A stretch of 64,000 bases of DNA from Chitinophagaceae bacterium (GCA_016786885.1 JAEUVO010000039.1:1-64000), one strand, 5' to 3'; counted from the first letter of the stretch, positions 52,968-61,792 are shown. Made by a program: numbers and translations. The notes: generated by a model not told the origin, from the letters alone.

Positions 52968-54386
52968 ATGAAAAAGATCCTTATAGCTTTTCTATTTCTG
53001 GTAATCAGTCTTACTTCTACGGCACAGCACCAGGAAGTAAATGAAAAACCGGGACTATGGAAAGAAAAAGAAACCGAAACTGACTCCACTTCTCTCCTTT
53101 CTGCATTCAGGAAGGGTACTGTCAGCGGCCATTTTCGCTATTATTTCATGGCGACTGAAAATAAAAGCGGTTTGACAGATTATTATGCTCATGCGGTTGG
53201 CGGAGGCATCAAATTTGAAACAGGGAAGTTTAAGCATTTTCAAATAGGTGTCAGCGGCTTTTTCGTTTTTAATATTGGCTCGTCTGATCTTACAATACCT
53301 GATCCCAAAACAAATCAAATGAACCGGTATGAAACGGGGTTGTTTGATATCGAAGACCCATCAAATAAAAAGGATATTGACAGACTGGAAGAACTCTATA
53401 TCAAATATCATCTCAAAAATTCAACTATCACATTTGGCAAACAACTTATCAATACTCCTTTTATAAACCTTCAGGATGGAAGAATGAGGCCTACTGAAGT
53501 AGAAGGTCTATGGACTGAGATAAATTCTGCTAAAAAAATAAAATTACAGTTTGGCTATCTCTATGGAATATCTCCACGAAGTACTGTAAGGTGGTATAAG
53601 GCTGGTGAATCCATAGGTGTATACCCGGTTGGTATAACTGAAACCGGGAATAAATCTGGCTATGCCGGTAATCTTAAAAGCAATGGCATTGTACTGACAG
53701 GTATTACTTATCAGCATAATAAAAACCTGAAATTTCAATTCTGGAATCAGTTTACAGAAAATATCTTCAATAGCGCTATGCTGCAGGCCGATTACGAGTA
53801 TGCTATATCCGGCAAGTCAAAGTTGTTAGCTGCTGCCCAAATAATAAGACAGGATGCTGTGAAAAACGGGGGCAATGAAGATCCTTCAAAAACTTATTTC
53901 AGAAAAGGGAGTAAAGCGTATACACTGGGAGCAAAATTTGGCTGGAAAAATGAGAAATGGGAAACAACGCTGAATTACAATCGTATTACTGCACATGGCA
54001 GGTACCTGATGCCAAGAGAATGGGGCCGTGACCCCTTCTTTACTTTTTTACCAAGAGAAAGAAATGAAGGATTAGGAGATGTACATGCCGTGGTTGGAAA
54101 AATAAACTACAAAATTCCCAGCATCAGGGTCAGTTCTTCTATTGCATTCGGTCATTATGAACTTCCTGAAGTAACTAATTATGCTTTTAACAAATACGGC
54201 CTGCCCTCTTATAACCAGCTAAATATTGATATCCGTTACAAATTTTCAGGTATCCTGAAAGGATTAGAATCACAGCTCCTTTATGTATATAAGAATAAAA
54301 CAGGGAACTCATACAATTATGATAAATATGTTATTAACAAAGTGGATATGGGCCTTTGGAATCTTGTCTTCAATTATCAGTTTTGA
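52968..54386 (+). CDS. OprD-like outer membrane porin
   Basis: 472 residues from the ATG at 52968 ('MKKILIAFLFLVISLTSTAQ', a signal peptide; an ATG 12 bases earlier is also open). A beta-barrel pattern runs to the C-terminal aromatic 'LWNLVFNYQF'. 'GTVSGHFRYYFMATEN', 'LEELYIKYHLKNSTITFGKQ' and 'GRMRPTEVEGLW' resemble OprD/Opr porins. It probably lets small anionic solutes through the outer membrane; in this context thiosulfate or related sulfur anions are a reasonable guess, not shown by sequence. Confidence 0.78.
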   Translation: MKKILIAFLFLVISLTSTAQHQEVNEKPGLWKEKETETDSTSLLSAFRKGTVSGHFRYYFMATENKSGLTDYYAHAVGGGIKFETGKFKHFQIGVSGFFVFNIGSSDLTIPDPKTNQMNRYETGLFDIEDPSNKKDIDRLEELYIKYHLKNSTITFGKQLINTPFINLQDGRMRPTEVEGLWTEINSAKKIKLQFGYLYGISPRSTVRWYKAGESIGVYPVGITETGNKSGYAGNLKSNGIVLTGITYQHNKNLKFQFWNQFTENIFNSAMLQADYEYAISGKSKLLAAAQIIRQDAVKNGGNEDPSKTYFRKGSKAYTLGAKFGWKNEKWETTLNYNRITAHGRYLMPREWGRDPFFTFLPRERNEGLGDVHAVVGKINYKIPSIRVSSSIAFGHYELPEVTNYAFNKYGLPSYNQLNIDIRYKFSGILKGLESQLLYVYKNKTGNSYNYDKYVINKVDMGLWNLVFNYQF

Positions 54387-54445
54387 ACTGTATCAATAAA
54401 ATATTCCTGGTAGCCAAATAAAAAGTAATTTACCTGTAAAAAGCA

Positions 54446-55609
54446 ATGCTCCGGAAATTCCTGAAAATCTTTGCCATCATCCTTGTAATAGGGGCTGTTA
54501 TCTTTTTCGTCTTCGTGCCCTCATATATCGATAAATCAAAAAATAAAGTATCCCTTAAATTAGAGAATCCTGTTAAAGTTGATTGGTATGATTCTATTCC
54601 TTTCATTGCAGATCTTCATTGTGATGCCCTGCTATGGGACAGGAATAATTTGAAGCAGCACAGCTATGGCCATGTAGATATTCCCCGTATGAAACAGGCA
54701 AACATGGCCTTCCAGGTTTTTACTATAGTAAGTAAAACTCCAAAAGGAATTAATATTGAAAGGAATGACGACAAGAGTGACCAGATTGCTTTACTAAGTT
54801 TTGCCCAATTACGAAACCCGGCCGACTGGTTTAGTGTAAAGACCCGGTCTTTGCATCAGTGCGAGGAGCTTTTTAAAACTGCCCGGCAATCGAAAGGAGA
54901 ATTCAGAGTGATCACTAATCAAACAGAATTACAACAATATATTAATGACAGGCGGGATAATAAAAACCTCACAGCTGGCATGCTTGGAATTGAAGGAGCC
55001 CATTGCCTTGGTAGTGACATTAATAACCTGCAATTATTCTATGATGCCGGGGTACGGTATATTGGCCCAACCCATTTTTTTGACAATGATTGGGCTGGTT
55101 CTGCACACGGAATCAAAAAAGAAGGCCTTACCGAAAAAGGGAGGCAACTGATCAGAAAAATGGATAGCCTGCATATGATCATTGACCTGGCCCATGCCTC
55201 TTCAAAAACAATAGATGATATTTTTTCATTCACGCAAAGCCCTGTGATCATCTCGCATACAGGTGTAAAAGGTGTCTGCAACAATAACCGGAATTTATCA
55301 GATACCCATTTGCTCGAAATAGGAAGAAGAAATGGATTAGTAGGGATTGGTTTATGGGAGACGGCTGTCTGCGGAACCGATGCAACAGCCACTGCCAAAA
55401 GTATCCGTTATGTTGCGGATAAGATCGGAGTAGATAAAGTAACACTTGGCTCTGATTTTGATGGCGCTATAACTACCCATTTTGATGTAACCGGCTTGCC
55501 ATTGATCGTAAATGCATTATTAAAGGAAGGCTTTAGTAAGGAAGATATTTACAAGATAATGGGTGGAAATATAAGAGAGTTTATGCTGCGGAACCTCCCG
55601 GCCAAATAA
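54446..55609 (+). CDS. Membrane dipeptidase, M19 family
   Basis: 387 residues with an N-terminal membrane helix ('FLKIFAIILVIGAVIFFVFV'), so anchored in the inner membrane and facing the periplasm. The binuclear zinc site is visible: 'IADLHCDALLWDRNN' (H-x-D), bridging Glu in 'GIEGAHCLG', 'MIIDLAHASSKTIDD', 'VIISHTGVKGVCNNNRNLS' and 'VTLGSDFDGAI'. Family members hydrolyse dipeptides including Cys-Gly. Its place in a sulfur operon may mean release of cysteine or cysteine persulfide; that is inference. 60 bases after the porin gene, 100 bases before the SoxB-like gene. Confidence 0.88.
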   Translation: MLRKFLKIFAIILVIGAVIFFVFVPSYIDKSKNKVSLKLENPVKVDWYDSIPFIADLHCDALLWDRNNLKQHSYGHVDIPRMKQANMAFQVFTIVSKTPKGINIERNDDKSDQIALLSFAQLRNPADWFSVKTRSLHQCEELFKTARQSKGEFRVITNQTELQQYINDRRDNKNLTAGMLGIEGAHCLGSDINNLQLFYDAGVRYIGPTHFFDNDWAGSAHGIKKEGLTEKGRQLIRKMDSLHMIIDLAHASSKTIDDIFSFTQSPVIISHTGVKGVCNNNRNLSDTHLLEIGRRNGLVGIGLWETAVCGTDATATAKSIRYVADKIGVDKVTLGSDFDGAITTHFDVTGLPLIVNALLKEGFSKEDIYKIMGGNIREFMLRNLPAK

Positions 55610-55632
55610 GCCAAAATCAAGAATTGACTGAT

Positions 55633-55677
55633 TGTGACTGTTGTCACGTAGCAAACAGGTAAATAAGAGCAATTTTA
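55633..55677 (+). promoter_or_regulatory. Crp/Fnr site and -7-like box before the SoxB-like gene
   Basis: TGTGA-CTGTTG-TCACG (55633-55648) and CAATTTTA at 55670-55677, at the same 36.5-bp spacing. The box is weak (4 of 6 consensus positions). The site overlaps a TTG at 55641 that could open the downstream frame, which argues for the ATG at 55710 as the real start. Confidence 0.7.
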
Positions 55678-55709
55678 AATTCAGTAATTTTTCACCTAAA
55701 CGATTGCCG

Positions 55710-57404
55710 ATGTCTTCATTGAAGAACATGGACACTAATTCCCGACGGGAATTCCTAAAAAAAGCAGCGCTGGCAGGTATGGGTACCACCCTTGGACCTG
55801 TGGTTATTGCTGGTACTAATGAGGCCGCAAAAAGGCCTGACAATAGTTTACCGGGCCGGTTTACAATACTTTATACCTCTGATATTCATGCGCAGCTGTA
55901 CACTCATGACGAATTTTTCTGGGAGAATGGAAAAGCTGTTTACAGAAAGAGAGGTGGGTTGGCGGTGCTCAAAACCATGATCAATCACTTTCGCAAACAA
56001 AATCCGGCAAACACATTGCTGCTGGATGGAGGCGACTATTTCCATGGAAGTGCAGTAGCATCACTAACAGAAGGCGAAGCATTGATACCATTGCTCAATG
56101 ATTTTTATTATGATCTTATTCTGCCAGGCAACTGGGAAGTTGTTTACAAAAAAAAGAAAATGCTCTATGATATGGGGCATGCTACGGCAGCAAAGATCTG
56201 TGCTAATATGTGGCACAAAACCAATGATGCCGATAACGGAGAGCTTATCTATCCCCCCTATTGGGTAAAATATATTGCCGGCGCTAAAGTTGGTTTTATC
56301 GGCTATACAGATCATCTGATTCCAAAAAGACAATCGCCTGCTTATAGTGAAGGCATCCGTTTTGAGCATGCTGATTTTAACGTAGCCAAATACATAAGGT
56401 TGTTGAAAGAGGTGGAAGGCTGTGGTATCATTTTTATTGTAACGCATATGGGACTAGCCCAACAAGTAGGACTGGCAAATAATCCGGCTGCAGAAGGTGC
56501 AGATTTTATTCTTGGGGCAGATACACATGAAAGAGTAAGAGTTCCCATTCAGGGAAAATATACCAAAGTAGTGGAATGTGGTGCTTTTGGTTCTTTTCTT
56601 GGTAAGCTGGATATAGAAGTAGAAGATGGAAAGATGAAAAGTTATACATACCAGTTGCTCGATGTAGATCCATTAAAATATCCTGTTGATAAAAAATTAC
56701 AATCTAAAGTAGATAAGGCCTCTGCTCCGTTTAGAGAGGAACTGTCAAAAGTGATTGGCACCACCACTACTCCATTGGTAAGATATTTTGTGATGGAAAC
56801 TCCGATGGATAATCTTATTACAGATGCCATACACTGGAAATTTAAAACTGATATTGCATTAAGTAATGGATTTCGTTTCTGCCAGCCACTGGCTGTTGAT
56901 CCTAAAAAAGGAAAAGCCGAGATCACTAAAGAATTCTTATGGAATATGCTGCCTGTAGACAGTGAAGCAAAGACCGGGATGGTATCTGGCAAACAACTCC
57001 TGGATTGGCTGGAGAAAGAATTGCAGAATGCATTTGCAAAAGATCCATCCAAAAGGTTTGGTGGCTGGTTTGTTCGTTTTGCCGGTATGGAAGTGAATTT
57101 CACCATTGGAAATGAATTTGGCAAAAGAGTCAACTGGGTTAAAATAAAAGGTGACGCATTAGATCTAAGCAAAGAGTATAGCATTGTGGCCTGTGAAAGA
57201 GAAGGTGATCCTGATGACACATTATGCCGTATTGAAAAGGTAAAGAATCCGAGAAAACTTGGTGTATTAATGCATAAGGTTATAGAAGAATACCTTGCAA
57301 CCCATTCGCCTGTATCACCAAAACTGGAGATGAGAGCCACTGCAACTGACCAACCTCATACACTGCTTACACAATTACAGGGAACAACGTATGAATTCAG
57401 ATAA
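55710..57404 (+). CDS. SoxB-like thiosulfohydrolase
   Basis: About 564 residues from the ATG at 55710 (an ATG at 55728 is also possible). Tat-type signal 'SRREFLKKAALAGMG'. The metallophosphatase/5'-nucleotidase fold shows 'LYTSDIHAQLYTHD', 'LLDGGDYFHGS', 'GNWEVVYKKKKM', 'IFIVTHMGLA' and 'LGADTHERVRV'. The 'GNWE' in place of the nucleotidase 'GNHE' is typical of SoxB. SoxB normally releases sulfate from SoxY-bound thiosulfonate, yet no SoxYZ or SoxXA is encoded nearby, so the substrate here may differ. The 3' end overlaps the cytochrome gene by 14 bases if that gene starts at 57391. Confidence 0.85.
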   Translation: MSSLKNMDTNSRREFLKKAALAGMGTTLGPVVIAGTNEAAKRPDNSLPGRFTILYTSDIHAQLYTHDEFFWENGKAVYRKRGGLAVLKTMINHFRKQNPANTLLLDGGDYFHGSAVASLTEGEALIPLLNDFYYDLILPGNWEVVYKKKKMLYDMGHATAAKICANMWHKTNDADNGELIYPPYWVKYIAGAKVGFIGYTDHLIPKRQSPAYSEGIRFEHADFNVAKYIRLLKEVEGCGIIFIVTHMGLAQQVGLANNPAAEGADFILGADTHERVRVPIQGKYTKVVECGAFGSFLGKLDIEVEDGKMKSYTYQLLDVDPLKYPVDKKLQSKVDKASAPFREELSKVIGTTTTPLVRYFVMETPMDNLITDAIHWKFKTDIALSNGFRFCQPLAVDPKKGKAEITKEFLWNMLPVDSEAKTGMVSGKQLLDWLEKELQNAFAKDPSKRFGGWFVRFAGMEVNFTIGNEFGKRVNWVKIKGDALDLSKEYSIVACEREGDPDDTLCRIEKVKNPRKLGVLMHKVIEEYLATHSPVSPKLEMRATATDQPHTLLTQLQGTTYEFR

Positions 57405-58413
57405 GCAAGTAAATATGTGGAATAACATTAGATCAAACTGGCCACTGGTAATAATAGTGGTAACCATTACTATTGTTTCAATTTCAGAAATAATTAAAGC
57501 CGTTAATCAGGAAGCTGCTCCTGCCTATACTACAGCAATAAAAGACAGTACCTGGATATCTCCAAGTTTATTTACTGATAATGAATTACAGGGGGAAGAA
57601 AGAGAGAAAGTAGTGTATGGAGAAGATATAGTGGCAAACACAGCAAGATATTTTGGCCCGCATGGCTCTGTTGCGCAAATAACCAACGGTATGAATTGTC
57701 AAAACTGTCATTTAAATGCCGGCAAAAAAAACTGGGGAAATAATTACAGCGCTGTGTTCTCTACCTATCCGAAGTTTCGTGACCGGAGCGGAAGCATGGA
57801 AAGTATTTACAAAAGGGTTAGCGATTGTTTTGAAAGAAGTTTGAACGGTAGTGCTCCAGATAGCAACAGCAAAGAATACCAGGCTATTTATGCATATATT
57901 AAATGGCTGGGGAAAGATGTAAAGAAAGGAGAAAAGCCTGTTGGAAGCGGAATTGATAAACTGACATTCCTGGACAGAGCAGCTGATCCGTTGAAAGGAA
58001 AAGATGTATACACCGCTCAATGCAAAAGCTGCCACGGTGAAAACGGAGAAGGGCAACTAAGCTTGAATGGCAAAAGCTATGACTATCCACCTCTTTGGGG
58101 AGAACACAGTTACAACAATGGTGCTGGTCTTTTTAGGCTGAGTAATTTTGCAGGTTATATAAAAAGTAATATGCCTTTTAACCAGTCAAGCCATGCTAAT
58201 CCGAAATTATCTACAGAAGAAGCATGGGATGTAGCGGCTTATGTAAACAGCCGGCCAAGGCCAGCAAAAGATCTGAGTAAAGACTGGCCGGATATTTCAA
58301 AAAAACCTTTTGATCATCCTTTTGGACCCTATGCTGATGGATTTACTGAAACTCAGCATAAATTCGGACCTTACCAACCGATAATTTCCAGGAAAACTGC
58401 TGAAAAAAAGTAA
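57391..58413 (+). CDS. TsdA-like dihaem cytochrome c, thiosulfate dehydrogenase candidate
   Basis: 340 residues; starts at 57391 (overlapping the SoxB-like gene) or at 57415. An uncleaved N-terminal helix (18-32) anchors it to the membrane. Two haem c motifs: C103-QN-C-H107 and C211-KS-C-H215. Cys146 in 'RVSDCFERSLNG' matches the Cys that serves as axial haem ligand in TsdA, and Met261 ('SNMPF') is a likely ligand for the second haem. TsdA oxidises two thiosulfate to tetrathionate or runs in reverse. The pairing with a SoxB-like protein suggests thiosulfate or sulfane-sulfur oxidation in the periplasm. Confidence 0.85.
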   Translation: MNSDKQVNMWNNIRSNWPLVIIVVTITIVSISEIIKAVNQEAAPAYTTAIKDSTWISPSLFTDNELQGEEREKVVYGEDIVANTARYFGPHGSVAQITNGMNCQNCHLNAGKKNWGNNYSAVFSTYPKFRDRSGSMESIYKRVSDCFERSLNGSAPDSNSKEYQAIYAYIKWLGKDVKKGEKPVGSGIDKLTFLDRAADPLKGKDVYTAQCKSCHGENGEGQLSLNGKSYDYPPLWGEHSYNNGAGLFRLSNFAGYIKSNMPFNQSSHANPKLSTEEAWDVAAYVNSRPRPAKDLSKDWPDISKKPFDHPFGPYADGFTETQHKFGPYQPIISRKTAEKK

Positions 58414-58426
58414 TAAGGAAATTATT

Positions 58427-58471
58427 AGTGATAATTATCACCGGGCAGCTTTAAAATTGACAACAAATTTG
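58427..58471 (+). promoter_or_regulatory. Crp/Fnr site and -7 box before the YeeE/YedE genes
   Basis: AGTGA-TAATTA-TCACC (58427-58442) and CAAATTTG at 58464-58471, again with 36.5 bp between palindrome centre and box end. The predicted start is near 58476, 14 bases before the ATG. Confidence 0.75.
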
Positions 58472-58489
58472 TTTATTAAATAAAATTAT

Positions 58490-59053
58490 ATGCTAGAATT
58501 TCTAAAACAACCCTGGCCCTGGTATGTAGCGGGTCCTTTGATAGGGCTAATGGTGCCAGCCTTGTTATTGATAGGTAATAAGTCTTTTGGTATATCCTCT
58601 TCACTCAGGCATATTTGTGCAGCCTGTTTACCGGCTAATATCTCCTTCTTCAAGTATAACTGGAAAAAAGAAGTTTGGAACTTATTCTTTGTTTTGGGTA
58701 TACTTATTGGTGGTTTTGTTGCCATACAACTTCTAAGCACCGGTGACCCAATACAGGTAAATTCAAAACTTCAGACAGAACTGGCTTCGTATGGCATTAC
58801 CAACTATAATGCTTTTGTACCCGAAGACCTGTTTACCTGGCCATCACTATTAAGTGTCCGGGGATTTGTTATGACAGTTGCAGGAGGGTTCCTTGTTGGT
58901 TTTGGCACCCGTTATGCAGGAGGATGCACCAGCGGGCATGCTATAATGGGTCTTTCTAATTTGCAATGGCCCTCATTAGTCGCTACGATCAGTTTCATGA
59001 CAGGCGGTTTTATCGTAGCTAACATTGTTCTTCCTTTCATCTTAAAATTATAA
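58490..59053 (+). CDS. YeeE/YedE family sulfur transporter, half A
   Basis: 187 residues with about four to five membrane helices. 'YAGGCTSGHAIMGLS' carries the conserved Cys of the YeeE/YedE (TsuA) family, which conducts thiosulfate or other sulfur species; 'HICAACLPANI' adds a CxxC. Half-size proteins of this kind act as pairs, and the second half is the next gene, 7 bases downstream. Likely direction and substrate (thiosulfate or sulfane sulfur) follow from the family and context only. Confidence 0.85.
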   Translation: MLEFLKQPWPWYVAGPLIGLMVPALLLIGNKSFGISSSLRHICAACLPANISFFKYNWKKEVWNLFFVLGILIGGFVAIQLLSTGDPIQVNSKLQTELASYGITNYNAFVPEDLFTWPSLLSVRGFVMTVAGGFLVGFGTRYAGGCTSGHAIMGLSNLQWPSLVATISFMTGGFIVANIVLPFILKL

Positions 59054-59060
59054 GCATACT

Positions 59061-59594
59061 ATGGAAATAAATGAAAAACTTCAGGAAAAGAAACATCATG
59101 AGTTTCTAACCGAGAATACCGATTTCGAAGTACGTTCACTGGATGCTGTTTGTTTTAACGAATCGGAATTAAAACACCCCTGGTGGTATAACCTTAAATA
59201 CGCAGCGGCAGGTATCTTGTTCGGGATCATACTAGTAAAGGCAGAAGTTATTTCCTGGTTCAGGATACAGGAAATGTTCCGCCTCCAAAGCTTTCATATG
59301 TTTGGAGTTATCGGTTCAGCTGTTACAGTTGGTATTATATCCGTCTGGCTTATCAAAAAATTCAAGATAAAAACCATTTACAATGAACCTATTGAGTTTG
59401 TTTCCAAAAAATTCAATAAAGGGAATATATACGGAGGCCTGATATTTGGTTTTGGCTGGGCTATAACCGGCGCTTGTCCCGGTCCGCTTTTTGCACAAAT
59501 CGGTACAGGAGCCACAGTCATTGTTGTTACATTACTTAGTGCGATCGTTGGGACCTGGGTATATGGATATTTTAGAGAAAAATTACCTCATTAA
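59061..59594 (+). CDS. YeeE/YedE (DUF6691) sulfur transporter, half B
   Basis: 177 residues. A soluble N-terminal stretch of about 45 residues precedes the helices; 'FGFGWAITGACPGPLFAQIG' holds the conserved Cys-Pro-Gly-Pro motif of this half. It forms a pair with the preceding gene, and the two resemble the PmpA/PmpB arrangement linked to sulfur metabolism in other bacteria. A strong terminator follows, convergent with the DsrE_2 operon. Confidence 0.85.
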   Translation: MEINEKLQEKKHHEFLTENTDFEVRSLDAVCFNESELKHPWWYNLKYAAAGILFGIILVKAEVISWFRIQEMFRLQSFHMFGVIGSAVTVGIISVWLIKKFKIKTIYNEPIEFVSKKFNKGNIYGGLIFGFGWAITGACPGPLFAQIGTGATVIVVTLLSAIVGTWVYGYFREKLPH

Positions 59595-59604
59595 AATAGC
59601 ACAA

Positions 59605-59634
59605 AAAATAAGCGACCATCTGGTCGCTTATTTT
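59605..59634. terminator. Bidirectional terminator between YeeE/YedE and DsrE_2 genes
   Basis: A 13-bp stem AAAATAAGCGACC / GGTCGCTTATTTT around a 4-base loop, with A and T runs on both sides, between convergent operons. Confidence 0.92.
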
Positions 59635-59686
59635 TAACAGGAATAAACTACTGCTTACTTCGATACAGTAATAATTAACTCTCTTC

Positions 59687-60169
59687 TCAAATAAACAGCA
59701 TGTGTACTCCTTCTCCTTCACTCTTCTTATAGAAATCCCCTACAGTAATAACTTCTTCAACTCCCTCGAACAAGTCCTCCTTTTTATAATGGAACATATC
59801 CATAGCCAGTTTACATGCCCACATTTTAACACCCGATGCAGATAGAATATCAAGGAATTCCTGCACATCAGGCATATCTATTTTCTCCATTTCCTTTTTC
59901 ATCATATTTGAAGCCAGCGCTTCCATGCCCGGCAAACCTCCCAGCATAGTAGGTATATGCATAGCCGGGTTACCAACTGTGGCTACATGCAAGTGTGATA
60001 ATTTTTTCTTATGAATTGCTTCCAGTCCAAAAAAAGTAAAAAATACTTCGGCGTCTATTCCCTCCATCCGGGCACCATTGGCTAATACAAAAGCTGCATA
60101 CACATTTTCCAATGTACCTTTTGACAAGATGATCATCATCTTTTTAATTTCACCATTATTTGCACTCAT
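59687..60169 (-). CDS. DsrE/DsrF/DrsH-like protein (DsrE_2)
   Basis: 160 residues, cytoplasmic. 'KKMMIILSKGTLENVYAAFV', 'VFFTFFGLEAIHKKKL', 'HIPTMLGGLPGMEALAS' and 'LDILSASGVKMWACKLAMDMF' match the DsrE_2 family, in which Cys124 or so ('MWACKLAMD') is the persulfide site. Such proteins accept sulfur from SQR or rhodaneses and pass it on. Last gene of the SQR - TusE/DsrC - DsrE_2 operon, 21 bases after its neighbour. Confidence 0.9.
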   Translation of the reverse strand: MSANNGEIKKMMIILSKGTLENVYAAFVLANGARMEGIDAEVFFTFFGLEAIHKKKLSHLHVATVGNPAMHIPTMLGGLPGMEALASNMMKKEMEKIDMPDVQEFLDILSASGVKMWACKLAMDMFHYKKEDLFEGVEEVITVGDFYKKSEGEGVHMLFI

Positions 60170-60190
60170 AACGATAAGTTTTTAAGTTTA

Positions 60191-60499
60191 CTAAATACAA
60201 CTGGCTGGTTTTGGAATACCTGCAATTTTAGTTGCTGTTTTCAATGGGGCTTTTGGAAATAATTGATAAAACTCTTTTATATCCACTACCCCACTCTTAC
60301 CAATCTTTCTTATACTAAGTGGCACTTCATTTCTATATTCAGTTTGCAGGTAGGTCAGCACATCCCAATGCCGCGGTGTCAGATTTATTTCAGCTTCTGT
60401 TGCCAATGCCTCTCCAATTGATTTATCCCACTGTTTGAAGTCGGTCATATATCCTTCTTCGTTTACGGCAATTGATTTGCCAGCAATAGTTTTTTCCAT
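60191..60499 (-). CDS. TusE/DsrC-like sulfur carrier lacking the second Cys
   Basis: 102 residues: 'EEGYMTDFKQWDKSIGEALA', 'LTPRHWDVLTYLQTEY' and the C-terminal arm 'IAGIPKPASCI'. Cys101 (penultimate) is the conserved sulfur-binding Cys. DsrC also has a Cys 11 residues earlier; here that position is Thr90 ('KTATKIAG'). It can therefore carry a persulfide but not form the DsrC trisulfide bridge, which makes it functionally TusE-like. Bacteroidota generally lack Dsr sulfite reductase, and none is seen here. Confidence 0.9.
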   Translation of the reverse strand: MEKTIAGKSIAVNEEGYMTDFKQWDKSIGEALATEAEINLTPRHWDVLTYLQTEYRNEVPLSIRKIGKSGVVDIKEFYQLFPKAPLKTATKIAGIPKPASCI

Positions 60500-60517
60500 A
60501 ATTGTTGATTTAAAATG

Positions 60518-61753
60518 TTAGTTATATTTTTTTCCTGCCTCTGACATAGATGCAGAAACAAATGGTATATGTGTTCCTTTTAATAATACATTCCAGTATA
60601 TCCACCTGAAAGCAAGTTTACCCATATGATTCATCCTGCTCTCTTTCAATAATCTTAAGGGGCCAACTCCCGGAAACGGGAAAGTTCCTTCAACCGGTTC
60701 ATGGGTATAGTTAAAATCAATCAGCAATGCCTTACCATTACCGGTTTCGATAAAACAGTTAGCATGTCCGTCAAATTCCTCTTTTAGTGGCTCTCCTTTA
60801 ACAAAATGCAGGATATTATCGGTTAGGATCTCTGCTTCAAAGTGAGCAACAGAGCCTGCCTTAGAAGCTGGTATATTACTGGCATCCCCCAATACAAATA
60901 CATTTGCATACTCTTTTGATTGCAAAGTAGCTTTATGTGTAGGTACATAATTCAGGTCATCTCCCATCCCAGACCTGGCTATCACTTCATCTCCCTTGTT
61001 AGTAGGAACAGTAACAAGTATATCAAAAGGAATGGCCCTGCCACCATAATCCACGATCTCTTTCTTTTCATTATCAACATGCTCAATGGCAAAATCACTT
61101 TCGATATTTATATTTTTTTCCTGAAGCAAGTGCTCCAGTGCCTCTGTTGCTTTTGGTTTGGTAAAAGCTCCGCTCAACGGAGTAACATAAGTGATCTCAA
61201 CTTTATCCCGAATATGTTTATGCTTAAAGTAAGAATCTGCCAGGAATGCAAACTCAAGCGGGGCTACGGGACATTTGATTGGCATTTCAGTAATGTGCAC
61301 TACCAGTTTGCCGCCTTTCCAGTCTCTTAATTTATTTCGCAGTGAAAGTGAGCCTTCAAAAGTATAAAAATCAAAAACAGATTTGTACCATTCATTGCCC
61401 TTCATTCCTTCTATTTCTTCTGGTGCAGTTTTGGCACCTGTTGCCACGATCAGCACATCATAAACCAATACACTTCCATCATGCATCAGCACTTTATTTT
61501 CTGATGGTACCACTTTATCAATTGCTCCCTGTACCAGGTCAACTGTTTTGGGAATAAACTCATCAATAGACTTTACAATATCTTCTGGTTCATATATATC
61601 AAAAGGGAGAAAAAGATATCCGGGCTGATAATGATGTTCTGTTTTCTCATCAACAATGCTGATCCTCCATTCCGGTCTTTTCAAATGATGGCTTAAATGA
61701 TTTGCCATCATAGTACCGGCAGTTCCTGCGCCTAATATTACGAGATGTTTCAT
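60518..61753 (-). CDS. sqr: Sulfide:quinone oxidoreductase
   Basis: 411 residues of the FAD-dependent SQR family. The FAD motif 'LVILGAGTAGTMMANHL' opens the protein, 'VLIVATGAKTAPEEIEG' follows, and 'VFVLGDASNIPASKAGS' closes the flavin site. Redox cysteines are Cys161 in 'IKCPVAPLEFAFL' and Cys333 in 'GHANCFIETGNGKAL'; the third Cys of type I SQRs (about position 128) is absent. The C-terminal part is amphipathic and fits monotopic membrane binding. It oxidises sulfide and hands electrons to menaquinone and sulfur to an acceptor. First gene of a three-gene operon, with its own Crp/Fnr site. Confidence 0.9.
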   Translation of the reverse strand: MKHLVILGAGTAGTMMANHLSHHLKRPEWRISIVDEKTEHHYQPGYLFLPFDIYEPEDIVKSIDEFIPKTVDLVQGAIDKVVPSENKVLMHDGSVLVYDVLIVATGAKTAPEEIEGMKGNEWYKSVFDFYTFEGSLSLRNKLRDWKGGKLVVHITEMPIKCPVAPLEFAFLADSYFKHKHIRDKVEITYVTPLSGAFTKPKATEALEHLLQEKNINIESDFAIEHVDNEKKEIVDYGGRAIPFDILVTVPTNKGDEVIARSGMGDDLNYVPTHKATLQSKEYANVFVLGDASNIPASKAGSVAHFEAEILTDNILHFVKGEPLKEEFDGHANCFIETGNGKALLIDFNYTHEPVEGTFPFPGVGPLRLLKESRMNHMGKLAFRWIYWNVLLKGTHIPFVSASMSEAGKKYN

Positions 61754-61792
61754 ATGTTGTTTGTTTAGCTGATCTGAGAATTAATTACAGTG

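Noticed and set aside
56642..57340. 232-codon open frame on the minus strand
   Set aside because: It lies wholly inside the SoxB-like gene; the translation is low in complexity and has no recognisable domain, while the plus-strand protein is clearly conserved.
55710..58413. Complete Sox thiosulfate-oxidising system
   Set aside because: Only a SoxB-like protein is present; no SoxYZ, SoxXA or SoxCD reading frames were found in the window.
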